DNA of 64,000 nt, from positions 310,001 through 374,000 of the forward strand of contig JAGVSM010004517.1 in assembly GCA_022494885.1 (NCBI GenBank). Direction: 5' to 3'. The notes below the pieces were generated by a model. The model searched no databases. It was given only the letters and a program-made list of their open reading frames with translations, and was not told the origin of the DNA. This document shows positions 9,451-20,626 of this stretch, one piece after another. This DNA is from Micrasema longulum (Eukaryota; Arthropoda; Insecta; Trichoptera; Brachycentridae). The position numbers were made by a program, and so were the translations under genes. Position 1 is the first letter of the stretch. Every line of letters starts with the position of its first letter.

Positions 9451-9984
9451 GAATGAAAGCAGAAAGGCAATTAACAACGAATTTAAATGCTATCGAATTT
9501 TTGTTGTAACTTGTTTATTAAATTATTCCTCAATGGGTAAACCTGCTTGGATTATACAATTTCAATTATTAGTAGAAAATAACAAAATATCAGTCATGTG
9601 AAAAAAAAGTTCTTATACTTACCGAGTATCAAACATTAAATTTATCAAATGTTTCTTTAGACTTCAAAGGAGATTTATCATTTCTTATCCCCCCTAAACT
9701 CTTACAGTTGGTTAATCTCATTACACCTATAATGGTTTCATCTCAACCCTCGATAATCTTCCGTGCAATTATTACGCAGATGCGCTTAATGTATAAGTAC
9801 CAATCTAGGGATTATAAATAACACTTTTATTTACCTTAACTAATCCATCAAAGACACTGTTTAAAATAAACGTAAATACTACATAGGTTTCATTCATTAT
9901 AAACGAAAAACATTCAATTCAATATAAAATCATCAGATCAAAATATAAGTAGCGAAGATGTTAATTTTTTTTCACCATTTACAT
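9451..9984. other. Anonymous DNA, no gene seen
   Basis: No recognisable gene, RNA or repeat; moderate complexity near 9690-9800. Confidence 0.4.
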
Positions 9985-10610
9985 CTTCTTTATATATATA
10001 ATTCTTCTATACGTCTGTATGTCACTGAACGCCTCCTAAACGGCTGGACCGATTTCAATGAATTTTTTGTGTATTTGAGTGGGTCTCTGTGGTGGCATTT
10101 TGGACGCAAAAACACGCGTAGAAAACGCATTTTTAACGCGTGTTTTTCTACTAAATACACGCTAACACAGCGATCTCTTTGCGCGCAATTTCGTTCAGAA
10201 TACCAGCCCTGGATGGTTCAAATTTACAATTGGATCCGGATTTGTCCAAACTATCCATTTATTATACATGACCAAACTATCTGAGTTTGTCAGAGTTTGT
10301 ATTCCTTTTTTATCAGAGTTTGTATTCCTTTGGAATATTTATAATAACTTTCCGCTCTGCGCAGCTGACAGAGAGTCCCTCAGGACTCTATAACAGCTTC
10401 GGGTGGATGGTGGGTTTACAGATCCCTCCTCAATGGGCAACAGCAAATCACACAATGACGAAACGAAAAGATTGGAATGTCAAATGTCAGTTAGTATATA
10501 GTTTACCGAAAATTCTAATATCAAAAAACATTTGCTGAACCAGCTTATAGCAGGCAAGCCAACGTTGGAGCAGTACAACGTCTGTCGGATCCGCAAGTAT
10601 TATATACTGT
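9985..10610 (-). mobile_element. CTAGCGGAC-family element, antisense
   Basis: The plus strand starts with TTCTATACGTCTGTATGTCA, CTGAACGCCTCCTAAACGGC, TGGACCGATTTC. This is the reverse complement of the 3' ends at 49150-49215 and 62450-62527. It ends with the reverse complement of the 5' end (minus strand CTTGCGGATCCGACAGACG, then CAACGTTGGCTTGCCTGCTA). Both termini are therefore present, but the interior differs from the other two copies. I recognise the family as widespread in insects but cannot assign a class. Confidence 0.65.
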
Positions 10611-10699
10611 GTATAAGAGAATAAAAAAAAAACAGTAAACAACATACTATGTGGATTTTATAAAGTAATAAATAAATATTGGGTACAGAAACGAATCTG

Positions 10700-10990
10700 A
10701 GATAAATCACTTATATTCAAAAGTTTACCAATGTGACGTATGTTTGTCGTATATAAGAGTTGTATGTCGAATACACGGTTGTCTTAAACACTATTTACAT
10801 CTTAGTCTCGTTGCTATATGTATATTCACGAGCGAGAGAGAAAAATTCACGCATCATGCAGGCCGGTAGTAAAAGTAACCTGTACCACTTCCACAGTACG
10901 TCAGTTTTGCTGAGTTGCTTCCGGGCCTTTGTTAGAAGCGCTCTCTCTGTTCGCTCTGCGAACACCAGCCAATGTGTTTTTTTATGTTTT
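10700..10990 (+). promoter_or_regulatory. TATA-containing promoter-like block, possibly LTR remnant
   Basis: A TATATAAG box sits at 10750-10757. It is followed at promoter-like spacing by a potential start region (near 10782-10800), a GAGCGAGAGAGAAAAA tract and a GC-richer block with GAAGCGCTCTCTCTGTTCGC. The arrangement resembles the promoter half of an LTR, but I found no paired LTR, primer-binding site or TG...CA ends. The call is an inference. Confidence 0.2.
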
Positions 10991-11700
10991 AGCAATAACT
11001 ACTAATTTGACTTCAACTGTAAATAATTGAAGGAATTGCTCATGAATATTTCATTTTTTAGATTTAAAATCTCTCATTTTTTGTTTGTGTATTGATTACA
11101 TACCACCGTAACGCGTGGATGTTTTTGGCACAGTATAGGAGAGTTAAAATACTTATCCAGAATTCAGTTTCTATTTTACTCATAGAACTATATTTTTTTT
11201 TACACTGAACGTTATTTTTATTTTAAATTAAAGCATTTTTAAACATAGAAAGCGTTCACATTGCGGTATATTTTTTACATAGTTTCCTTAAATTTTGTAA
11301 ACCGATAAACCTTAATTTATAACATACAATCGAGCATATTTTTCAATTATGCTGCATACAAGTATGTTAAAAATTTGCCACCTATTATATATTTACGGTT
11401 CTTCGAGGGTAGATTTCATATTCTAATGAAATTGAATTCAGGACAAAATGCTCATTACACAATGCCCATCGGCAATTTTTTACCGTATTTCATTTAAGAT
11501 TAAAGAAAAATATGTTTCATTCAAAGATATAAAGGAATTTTTCGAATGGATATCAAAGAAATGAGTTTTTTAGATCAAAAATAATAACGGAGAAGTACTT
11601 ATAAAGGTTTTGCTCAGCCCGATACTCGTATATTTATGAAAGTACGAAACGATAATATAATGAGATCATTTTATCAGGTATCGTTGAACACTGGTAATTT
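10991..11700. other. AT-rich stretch, no gene seen
   Basis: No coding signal and no recognised repeat. Confidence 0.4.
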
Positions 11701-11736
11701 AAAATTCTGTCTATTTAGTTTTCATATTAATTTAAT

Positions 11737-12438
11737 TTGATATTACTAGCACGAATAAACCAGCAAATGAAATTACAGCAATATTCACCAACAATAGTGA
11801 TGGATGAAGAACTATTAAAGGAAGTGAAAGAGATAAAATATTTGGGGATTATTATGGATTCTAGATTGACTTTTTCCCAGAATACAAGATATGTGACAAA
11901 TAAGATAGCAAAGAAGGTTTCTCTTATAGAAAGAATCAGAAGATGTCTAACTGCAGATTCGTGCAGGATGATTTATAACTCCATTATTGTGCCTCATTTA
12001 AATTATTGTAGAATTATTTTGTTTTTGGCAACTAAAGGGGAAAAAATTAACTTACTGTTCTGCAGAATAGGTATGAGAGTAATTTTGAGAAAAAATAAAT
12101 ACACCAGAATAAAGTTGATGCTGAAACAAGCAAAAATTATGGCAGTACGTCAACTAATATATTTTAATGTAATGTTTTTTATTCATTAAATGATTAATGG
12201 TTATACCTCAAAAGCGTTGACTCAAAATGTTTTTTCTAATCAATGCGAACATGTATATAAAACAAGAAATAAACATGAAGTAAAACTACCATTTCGTAGG
12301 AAAACAAATACACAGAACTCGTTGATGCACCGAGCTGTACAATTATTTTATAAGGAAATACTATTTGAAATAAGAGAGCAAAAAAATATTATTTCATTTA
12401 AATGTCAGTTAAAAAAATATGTGTATAGCAGATAAATT
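11737..12438 (+). mobile_element. Jockey-type LINE, reverse-transcriptase C-terminal third
   Basis: One frame runs 233 codons with a single internal stop at 12187-12189. Segments in order are KEIKYLGIIMDSRLTFSQNT (the YLG motif after the catalytic core), RIRRCLTADSCRMIYNSIIV, PHLNYCRIILFLAT, RQLIYFNVMFFIH, stop, then MHRAVQLFYKEILFEIREQ and a closing KCQLKKYVYSR. This layout is typical of insect jockey-superfamily polymerases after the catalytic YADD, which is missing because the copy is 5'-truncated near 11700. Only one stop implies a fairly young insertion. A 3'UTR with an A run follows to about 12610. Confidence 0.85.
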
Positions 12439-12974
12439 TTAAAAAGTAATCTTATTCGTGTTAGCTTTATAGAAGTTCTCTTTTTAAGTGTACGTATATT
12501 GTTTAGAAATGTTAATAATTAGTATATGTTTTAATAATAATTAAATATAAGTTGGTTTTAGGACATTAATTTATTATGTTTGTACTATTTTAAGATAAAA
12601 AAAAAAAAAATTAAAGTCATTTTATGTCATAAAAATGCCATATGTGTCTCCTTTACATTTTTATAACATTTCCTTTAAGAAAAATTGTTCCTTCTGTGGG
12701 GACATTCGTAACGAATTAATAGCGTTAAATTAATTATGAATATTAAACTCGTGTGAGGCGTAAAAAAACAAAGCAATACATTTGTATATATTTAAAGTCT
12801 TACTCTACAAAATAAATAATATATTATAGAAATAGCTAAAATAAAATACTCGTAGTATGAACGAAACTGATAGAAAGACCCACGTTCTTAAAAACGGTTT
12901 TTGAGTTTGTGGAGAAAGTTAAAAAAAATGCGTAATTTAAAAAATATTTTTATGACTTTTTTTACAAACTAATA
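12439..12974 (+). other. LINE 3'UTR, then AT-rich DNA
   Basis: The first 170 bp, to the A run at 12598-12610, is the probable 3'UTR of the preceding LINE. The rest shows no gene. Confidence 0.45.
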
Positions 12975-13031
12975 TTCACCAGTCTGTTTTGCTTGTTTAG
13001 AAGATATTTCTTTTAGTAATAGGCTCTCCAA
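12975..13031 (+). repeat. CR1-like LINE 3'UTR remnant
   Basis: TTCACCAGTCTGTTTTGC, AGAAGATATTTCTTTTAGTA match the 3'UTR block of 7856-8407 and 35549-36100. Confidence 0.55.
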
Positions 13032-13406
13032 AGTGAATTTATTTTTACAAAAAAATTAACACAAATAGCTTTTTTAAAAAGCTACATGAATTTATAAGTT
13101 TTTATCTCTTCCGTGTCAAAATGATAATAAATATAATGGGCATCATTGACATATAATAAATAAGCACGTAATTATATTACTAGATGGTTCTCAATTTTCG
13201 AAAATATTGAGTTATAATCATTTATTAATTTATTATTAGAATAAGATAAGTATTTTTTTTGTTTTGTTCACTATTTTGTGAAATGGATCTCAATTATATT
13301 GTTATGGTATTGGTTATAATCAATATAGTGTAAAGTTTCCGCAAACCAAGTTTTGTAAAATTTTCATTTAAAATAAAAGTTAAAATGGCATTTTTAATAA
13401 AAAATT
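13032..13406. other. AT-rich stretch, no gene seen
   Basis: No gene or recognised repeat. Confidence 0.4.
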
Positions 13407-13865
13407 ATAAAAGCGCCATCTATCAATAATTAATTTCATATTTTCATTTAGAATCACCTTAAGCGAAAATTTAATATTTCTTTACAATTAAACCACTTTA
13501 AAAGCTATCATTTTACCTCTCACTGCAATATTGCCAATTTATGATTAATCAAACACACATAGTCAGTTCAATCACCCTTTTCATATTTCCCAGTATGTAC
13601 AGTGCGTTCAAATGTTTAACAGCTTTATTTTAATGTTTTAGTGCCCATAGAAGAAGTAAGTAAACCTACAATTTTCGTTTGGATTAGCACACCCAAGAAT
13701 ATTTTATTTGAAAACTTTTCACTCGCACATAAACAATGGCCATTAAAAATTCGAACGTACTGTACCTACCTTAAAAAAAAAAATTGTCATCTTTGTGATC
13801 AACAATATTTTGAGTTTGTCAAAATTCTTGTAGACAAGGACTGGATTCAACTGCCTGGGGAGCTG
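13407..13865 (+). repeat. Duplicated segment, copy 1 (459 bp)
   Basis: The segment runs from ATAAAAGCGCCATCTATC to CTGCCTGGGGAGCTG and is nearly identical to 17032-17511 in direct orientation, with about seven substitutions by eye. This copy lacks 22 bp present in the other (after AATTAAACCAC), and a third diverged copy at 45537-45735 also has sequence there, so copy 1 carries the deletion. Its 3' part is the start of a family A unit. A 95-codon frame across it is not supported as coding. Confidence 0.85.
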
Positions 13866-14190
13866 TTAATATTAACATCTTCCAACATTGATGAAGAACA
13901 TTTGAAGGAAGGTAATATGGAAGTCTAGGCATCTACGGGGCTTATGACCTATCATTGGCTGGTTTATATGGCCACTTTACACATTGTGTAACATTCCCCA
14001 TTCCGCCCATATTTGAACATCTTTATTCCTTCAATTCTGTCATCTGTTGATGTTTGTGAAGTTAAAGAGCTGAAACCTTTATTAAGGCAGGTGAGATTCA
14101 TCTAATTGAATTATTTCACATACCTACTAGGCAACGCATGAATTTTTTTTTTTTCAATTTCTATACTTCTTCATGGACCAGGTGGATTTA
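13799..14190 (+). repeat. Family A, complete forward unit 1
   Basis: The unit runs from TCAACAATATTTTGAGTTTG to the next occurrence of the same start at 14191. It defines a repeat of about 390 bp: GACAAGGACTGGATTCAAC, AAGTCTAGGCATCTACGG, CATTGGCTGG, CATTCCGCCCATATTTGAA, GTGAAGTTAAAGAGCTGAAA, GAGATTCATCTAATTGAATT, CTAGGCAACGC and CATGGACCAGG follow in order. Confidence 0.85.
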
Positions 14191-14466
14191 TCAACAATGT
14201 TTTGAGTTTGTACAAAGGTTTATAGACAAGGACTGGATTCAACTTCCTGGGAAGCTGTTAATATTGACATATTACGACAGAGATGAAGAACATTTTAGAG
14301 AAGGTAATATAGAAGTCTAGGCATATACGGGGCTTAGGAACTATCATTGGCTGGTTTTTACACACTGTGTAACATTTACCATTCCACCCATATTTAAACG
14401 TCTATATTCCTTTAATTCTGTCATCTGCTGGTGCTCGTGAAGTTAAAGAACTGAAACCTTTATTTA
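14191..14466 (+). repeat. Family A, forward unit 2 (3'-truncated)
   Basis: The unit is in tandem with unit 1. It runs in register to ACCTTTATTTATGCGGGT near 14473, then flips to an antisense unit. It carries a short deletion in the TGGCTGGTTT...TACACACTG region. Confidence 0.8.
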
Positions 14467-14580
14467 TGCGGGTAAAGTGGCCACTTAAACCAGCCAATGA
14501 CAAGTCATAGGCCTGTAGATGGCTAGGCTTCTATATCACATTCTCTAAAATGTTCTTCATCTCTGTTGTAATTTCTGAAT
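14467..14580 (-). repeat. Family A, antisense fragment
   Basis: AAAGTGGCCACTTAAACCAG, AATGACAAGTCATAGGCCTG, CATTCTCTAAAATGTTCTTC, ATCTCTGTTGTAAT read the unit in reverse and are joined directly to the forward unit 2. Confidence 0.8.
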
Positions 14581-15088
14581 TATCTTTTTGATTTTTAAAA
14601 ATAAATTTAGAATAAATAAAATATTCTGGAAACTCACAGCCTTTGAAAAAAGATATAAAATTTGGAGATGGAAGTACGGAATGCGGAAACGAGAGGAGTT
14701 TCCAAAGCCGTAATAATGGCAGCATATAATTGTATTTGAGGAGGCGCGCTGGAAAACGGTAGATGTCCCTAAATGAAATAACAGGGGAGTTATTTCATTT
14801 TAAAACTCTCACTGATGTACCGCCAACCTGCGCACTCGTTGTTCGTTGTGCCCCTGGGCCGAATGAAAAAATGGCAATAAAATAACAAGACCGAGTATTA
14901 CAGCAAACCTACGATATATTATTTCCACGCACTTCAATAAGGATTTGATTCTGAAAATAACGACATAAAATTAAGCAGGCAAGAGGTAATAACATATTCA
15001 ATAGAATTTTAAGACGTAAAATGTAAAATACAACATCACTCGATTTCTACATAAAACGACAAGTTCATAAAACATCGCTAAAATAAAC
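14581..15088. other. Mixed-composition DNA, no gene seen
   Basis: A relatively GC-balanced stretch (14640-14890, for example CCGCCAACCTGCGCACTCG) matches no repeat in this window and may be single-copy host DNA. No coding frame stands out. Confidence 0.4.
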
Positions 15089-15091
15089 TTA

Positions 15092-15485
15092 TACCCGTAT
15101 GCAGAGACAAAACTTAAGGTGAGAAAAGTACATTCTATTGTAAATTATTATGAAAATAAAACTTTGTTATCAGTGTTACACAATTTTATTATTTTACAAG
15201 AACACAACTATAGTTTATTTTATTATGTGTTTATTATATTTGTTTTATATCACCCGTCGATGGGAGGAGTGCTCTCCCGAAACTATAGTTGTGTTCTTGT
15301 AAAAGAATTAAATTGTGTAACACTGATAACAAAGTTTTATTTTCATAATAATTTATAATGAAGTGTTACGAAGTGAATGCCGATTCAATTAACAACATTC
15401 TATTTTCTTCACCGTCGGGTTATTCTCCGCATTTGAGATTAGAATGTACTTTCCTAACCTTAAGTTTTGCCTCTGCATACGGGTA
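15092..15485. mobile_element. Foldback element, 394 bp, TTA target duplication
   Basis: The left arm 15092-15213 (TACCCGTATGCAGAGACAAA ... ACACAACTATAG) pairs with the right arm 15283-15485. The right arm carries roughly 80 extra bases near 15357-15440 that are absent from the left. Flanking TTA at 15089-15091 and 15486-15488 fits a 3 bp TWA duplication of PIF/Harbinger type. There is no transposase frame. Confidence 0.75.
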
Positions 15486-15488
15486 TTA

Positions 15489-16138
15489 TACTCGCAATAT
15501 TCTAACATTTATTCAAATACTATAAAAATAAATGAAATAGAATTAATGTAAGCAATAGACGCCATAATCTTGTATAGCGTTTAAAACCTTGTGTTTTCTA
15601 AACTTTAAAAAAAAAAAAAAAAACAATTAACTAAAAAACGTCTTTATTATTATTTTTGTATTTATCACATTGTATATTATGGTTAATAAAGATTACTAAT
15701 TATAATTATTATTATGTCTTTTAAAAAATATTTTATTTTTTGTATTGTTGCCAGTAGGATCAGTAGGTACCCCATCCTAAGACCGCTGGTTTTAAAAAAA
15801 AAATCGTTAACCCAAGTCTTTTAGCAGTACATTCCATTTCTAGAGTTTAGGCATAAAATGTTTTGTTTTTTTAAAACAATTTTTCTCTTCCTTCAATAGT
15901 CATTAGTTCGACGCGATGGCAAGAAGAAACGAACATTCTCTTAAACTTGACAGCATCACCCCTTCTCAACGTTATACGGATAAGATTCTTGAATTGAGAT
16001 GCAGAAGTTTGAAGAATTAGGAAGTATGAAAAAAAGAGTTTGAACTACCAGTTTGAGTCATTATCATGCCGGAGCATAATTCTTTAAAATGCTTGCGAAC
16101 GTCCAGTTGCATTTCATCATTTTTACTGGCAGGTTAAT
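15489..16138. other. AT-rich stretch, no gene seen
   Basis: A 19-base A run lies near 15606-15623 and an ATT-rich segment near 15640-15720 (possible LINE tail). No gene. Confidence 0.4.
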
Positions 16139-16750
16139 AGCCTTAATTTTTTATTTATTTATTTATTTATTCACACTCTTTATCAAAATACAATTCCATG
16201 TTCACTTTGCCCAGCTAACAAGGGTACATACCCCGTTCCAAGCTAGGCAATTACATTTTAATATTATAATAGTTAACAAATTAATATAGAGCACAGACAA
16301 ACAAAATACAAACTTATTCGGATACACATTTTGATTCATATACATACAGACATACACATATATACACACATATATATATAAATATACACATATATACACA
16401 TGTACATACACACATACGTAATTACTTTGAAAAAACTTTGTGTTTTAAAAGTTAATGTAAAATTAAGTTGCATTTTAAATAATAAGTTTATTATAATATT
16501 TGTGTGTGTATGTGTGCAAATGCATGTGTTTATGTGTATTACATATGTAAATATCTTTCTGTATACCCCTATGACTATGTGGGTTCATTTCCTAATTTTT
16601 ACTTATTATTGTTTCTTTTAGTTTTCTTTGTTATTCTTGCTTTTAACTTAATGTAACATTTTATCATATATATACTTATGTTACACTGTTGCGCTTGAAT
16701 GTATGGTCAATAAATGTTAAAGCCCGTGGTGCGTATAAATAAAAAAATAA
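16139..16750. repeat. Family E repeat with microsatellite and LINE-like 3' end
   Basis: A TTTATTTA run is followed by CAGCTAACAAGGGTACATAC, CAAGCTAGGCAATTACATTT and GCACAGACAAACAAAATAC, shared with 27600-27895 and 55550-55760. A mixed CA/TA microsatellite follows (16338-16415), then a GTGT-rich tract and a GTCAATAAATG 3'-end-like signal near 16707. Confidence 0.65.
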
Positions 16751-16784
16751 AAAATCTTTTATCATACATTCTTTCAATGAAAAG

Positions 16785-16860
16785 GCACATGAGAATGTGA
16801 AAGTCTAGGCATTTACAGGGTTTATGATCAATCATCGGCCGGGTCAAGTGATCTACAAAT
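16785..16860 (+). repeat. Family A fragment
   Basis: GAAAGTCTAGGCATTTACAG, then TTATGATCAATCATCGGCC match the middle of the unit. Confidence 0.6.
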
Positions 16861-17031
16861 TAAATAAAAATTACATAAAAGGGAAGAGACATGGTATAGT
16901 TCCAACTGTACCTCTAGCGTAGACTTTCATATTCTCAACAGCTTCATCGCTGAAGAAAAAAAATATTGATATTAATCCCATCAGGGATAAACCCAAAATT
17001 TTTCTACAAAGATTTGGATACACCCAAAATG

Positions 17032-17511
17032 ATAAAAGCGCCATCTATCAATAATTAATTTCATATTTTCATTTAGAATCACCTTAAGCGAAAATTTAAT
17101 ATTTCTTTACAATTAAACCACGGAAACAATAAAACAAAGAAACTTTAAAAGCTTTCATTTTACCTCTCACTGCAATATTGCCAATTTATGATTAATCAAA
17201 CACACATAGTCAGTTCAATCACCTTTTTCATATTTCCCAGTATGTACAGTGCGTTCAAATGTTTAACAGCTTTATTTTAATGTTTTAGTGCCCATAGAAG
17301 AAGCAAGTAAACCTACAAATTTCGTTTGGATTAGCACACCCAAGAATATTTTATTTGAAAACTTTTCACTCGCACATAAACAATGGCCATTAAAAATTCG
17401 AACGCACTGTACCTACCTTAAAAAAAAAAATGTCTTCTTTGTGATCAACAATATTTTGAGTTTGTCAAAATTCTTGTAGACAAGGACTGGATTCAACTGC
17501 CTGGGGAGCTG
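17032..17511 (+). repeat. Duplicated segment, copy 2 (480 bp)
   Basis: Direct near-identical copy of 13407-13865. It keeps the 22 bp GGAAACAATAAAACAAAGAA block (with trailing AC) that copy 1 lacks. It stops at CTGGGGAGCTG, where copy 1 continues into a full family A unit. Confidence 0.85.
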
Positions 17512-17837
17512 GAAAATATTTTTATCCAAATTCAGTCTTGAAACTTGCTAGCCATCCCCTAACACGTCGCGGTAGATTCAATGTGATGTAATATTACTCG
17601 TATAATATTATCTAAAGAGGACCATTTTAATGATACAACATAAAATGACATGTTTTATATTGTCAGAATTGCGTAGATTCTCCGAAAATATTATTTTTTC
17701 GTCCAAAAAATATTACAACTCTCCGTGCTAGCGATAAGTATTTGACATTGTTTTGTAAATCGCATTTAATTAAACGGTTGTTTTATAAGAATCTATGAAT
17801 TCTATGCGTAATTAACATTTTGAGAAATAATTAAAAA
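17512..17837. other. Anonymous DNA, no gene seen
   Basis: No repeat or coding signal recognised. Confidence 0.4.
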
Positions 17838-18215
17838 TGTACATTTGCAACAGAGGGGGAAAACATTTTTGAGAAGGGAACACTAAAGTCTAGGCATTTA
17901 TGAGGCTTATGACCTATCATTGGCTAGTTTAAGAGGCCACTTTACACACTGTGCAACATTCTGGCTATGTTTAAACATCCTCATTTCCTCAACCCTTCCA
18001 TTTTTTTACTTTTGTGAAAAAAAGAACTGTAACCTTTCTTAAAGTGGATGAGATTCATCGGGTCGAAATATTTCACCTACTAAGCAACGCCTGATAATAC
18101 TTTTTTATGCTGCTTTTTACATCAGCTAGTTTAATGAACAATATTTGAATATGGCCGAATATTTGTAGACTGAATACTACCTAGGAGGTTATCAAAATAA
18201 TTCATGTCGAATTTT
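17838..18215 (+). repeat. Family A unit plus start of a second
   Basis: This diverged forward copy runs from GCAACAGAGGGGGAAAACAT through AAGTCTAGGCATTTATGAGG, CACACTGTGCAACATTC and CTACTAAGCAACGCCTGATA. It continues past the unit boundary into GAACAATATTTGAATATG, so it also shows the tandem register. Confidence 0.75.
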
Positions 18216-18464
18216 TTTATGTACATTTACATATATTTATTTATTTTATTTTAATGAGACAGACTTATCTTCACTCGATTTCTGTTTTCCCTTTGAGCAG
18301 CACATGTCAAGGATTCCGGTTCTTTTTCACATACAGAACTGTATTCTTCATCTGCCCGAACACAGAATACATGAATGTGCTCACGCTTGAGGTCATAAGT
18401 TCAATTCCTGTAAGGGTTAACATGAAATAGTTGTTTTTACGGTGGTTCTAGAACGTAATATTTT

Positions 18465-18615
18465 ATCAACATATTACAACAGAGATTAAGAACATCTTAG
18501 AGAAGGTTATATATAAGTCTAGACATCTACGGGGCTTATAACCTGTCATTGACTGGTTTAAGCGGCCACTTTACACACTGTGTAATATTCTCCATTCTGC
18601 CAATATTAAAATATT
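18465..18615 (+). repeat. Family A fragment
   Basis: CATATTACAACAGAGATTAA, AGTCTAGACATCTACGGGGC, ACACACTGTGTAATATTC; 5'- and 3'-truncated. Confidence 0.7.
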
Positions 18616-18751
18616 TCATTGTTCCTTGCGGCGGAAAACTTATCGATTATCTTGGCACCCATGAAACAAAATGTTATATTTATTTGTCTGAACATGAATA
18701 CAAAAAAAGCAGTGTACGTATTTATATAAATATTTTCTTTAAAATTAATAT

Positions 18752-18925
18752 TAGCGTTCTTATAATTTACCCAAAATTTTCCATTTTGTTGGCCATTTTC
18801 AATGAGTTGTAAATACCTCAATATTAAAAAATAAAAATCAAGTTGGGGTAGAGTGAGTTTTGAACCTCAGACCTTTGGTCCGTGCTCGCAACACTAGTCA
18901 CGGGACCACAACCCGATTCGTATTC
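18752..18925 (-). repeat. SINE-3, antisense
   Basis: The minus strand reads CGGGTTGTGGTCCCGTGACT, GAGGTTCAAAACTCACTC, ACCCCAACTTGATTTTTA, then CTCATTGAAAATGGCC and AATTATAAGAACGC. The tRNA-like head and the tail are both present. Confidence 0.75.
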
Positions 18926-18939
18926 GTTTCGTACATATG

Positions 18940-19235
18940 TAATTGAAACCTTTTTTTATTTTATGTGTTATTTATTTAAATTGAAAACATATTTCACCTA
19001 ATTTTATATAATATTCCGAAGAAGTTTTTGAATAAAACGCATTTAGGGACATGCAGATAACAATATTTACTTACAGACTTTTTTATGTTTTAAACTATAA
19101 AATTATTTACAAAAGCAGAATAGAAATTTTGATACACTACAAATTAAAAGGCAGTGAAAAAGTTTTAAAAAATTACAAAATAAACATAATACAAGGTATG
19201 AAAATGAATTAAAAATGATATATACATACAGTCCA
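18940..19235. repeat. Family D repeat
   Basis: The segment aligns with 55215-55510: ATTGAAAACATAT, AGGGACATGCAGATAACAAT, TTTTAAACTATAAAATTATT, TACAAAAGCAGAA, AACAAAATAAACATAATAC-type blocks. At 55 kb it is continuous with family E, suggesting one retrotransposon 3' region in antisense. Confidence 0.6.
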
Positions 19236-19840
19236 AAAAACATTTTTATTTTAAATTTTATCATTAGCCTTATCATTTTGTTCTCATTATGTTTTGTTTA
19301 ATCTTTAAGATAATCACGTTTCATTCAATGCAGTTTAATATGAATTTTGTCTCCGGCTTATTCCATTATAAATTTATTTATAAGTCTATTCATTTTCTTT
19401 TGATTGCCTTAGGAATTTCGAAATGAATTATTACCAAATGATTATTTGCAAAGGTAGGAGAATCTCGTTATGAAAAAGTCGGTAGAATTTTTAGTCATCC
19501 CTAAGAAAGATTTCTCAATTGATATTAAACGAGATTTTTCTTCCCTTTGCGGTTCATTCGAGTGGAAAAGTTCAGAAAATGCGTGTGTTATTTGTTCATA
19601 CTAAAGACAGGACTAACGAAGGAGATGTTTATTAATAACTCCCTTTGATGCCAAGTCAAACAATGTCCCCGGGGATGATAGTTGGCTAAATAATAAAATA
19701 CTGAAGGTACATAAGTACAACTTCCTATAAACATAACTGTGGTTCGTTTATTTAAGTATTTTCCAACAAAACAAACAAAATATTGACGTACTTAGGGGTT
19801 CCAGTAATTAAACAATAAACTCGCCGCTTTTGAATTTTCC
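19236..19840. other. Probably single-copy DNA, no gene seen
   Basis: A more complex stretch (19440-19690) matches none of the repeats here. No open frame stands out. Confidence 0.4.
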
Positions 19841-19844
19841 TAAT

Positions 19845-20525
19845 CTTCTTCTTTTTCTTCTTCTTCTTCAGCCTTATTTTTTCCACCGCTGGATAAAGGC
19901 CTCTTCCAAACATCTCGATTCCTTCCTCACCCGCTTTCACCATCCATGTTTTACTGGCAATAGATGCAATGTCATTGACTCATCTTTTCTTCTTTTGTTT
20001 GTCCATGGTCTCCACATTATTATTCTTGGTGTCCATTTGCCATCATTTTGCCTTACCAAGTGTCCTGCGTACTGCCATTTCAATTTAGTTGCACGATCCA
20101 TGATATCCACGCCTCCAGTTTGGCGCCTTATTTCTTCATTTCTTACTCTGTCTCTTAGACATACACCGAGCACCTGTCTTTCCACGAATCGTTGCGTGCA
20201 TTTAATTTCTGGCTATATTTTTGTGTAACAGGCATGGTTTCTAGTCCGTATGTTGTGTATGCAATATGCAAGATTAATAATATACTTGTCTTTTTAAGCA
20301 TAAAGGGACTTATTAAAATAACAAAAGTTTTTTTAATTTTTAATAAAATAAAGGGACTTCTTTATTTTCAAAAATATTTTTTATTTTTCCGAAAGCAGTC
20401 CAACTTAGCCCTTTTATTTTTTATTACTCCGCTGTCTGGCTATCTTCACCATGTTTTACTTTGTGTCCTAGATATATGTATTCATCAACCACTTCGATTT
20501 TATTATTGTTAGTAAAAATGTCTCT
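19845..20525 (-). mobile_element. RTE-type LINE, C-terminal part, antisense
   Basis: Minus-strand frames read NNNKIEVVDEYIYLGHKVKH, then GEDSQTAE near 20430-20520 (the V.EYIYLG motif following the polymerase core). Degraded sequence with TYGLETMPVTQKYSQK follows, then MERQVLGVCLRDRVRNEEIR, ATKLKWQYAGHLVRQNDGKW and IIMWRPWTNKRRKDE. This order is diagnostic of the insect RTE endonuclease-reverse transcriptase C-terminus. At least two frameshifts are present. The 3' end is a GAA-rich tail (CTTCTTCTTTTTCTTCTTC on the plus strand near 19850). The minus-strand GATAAAGGCCTCTTCC just before it is also usual for RTE 3' regions. Confidence 0.85.
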
Positions 20526-20626
20526 CCTTGTTGGACTCGTAATAGATTGACATTATTGATATAACACTATCATAAAAATAAAAATAAATTGTTGATAACT
20601 TTTAAAATCTTTATTTATTATTATAA

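Noticed and set aside
13641..14320. Frames ending ...DKDWIQLPGELLIL...EGN(M/I)EV, stop, repeated in several family A units, which looked like a conserved small protein
   Set aside because: Comparing units codon by codon (13799 versus 14191 copies), most differences change the amino acid and few are silent, so there is no sign of protein-level constraint; the shared frame follows from the repeat itself.
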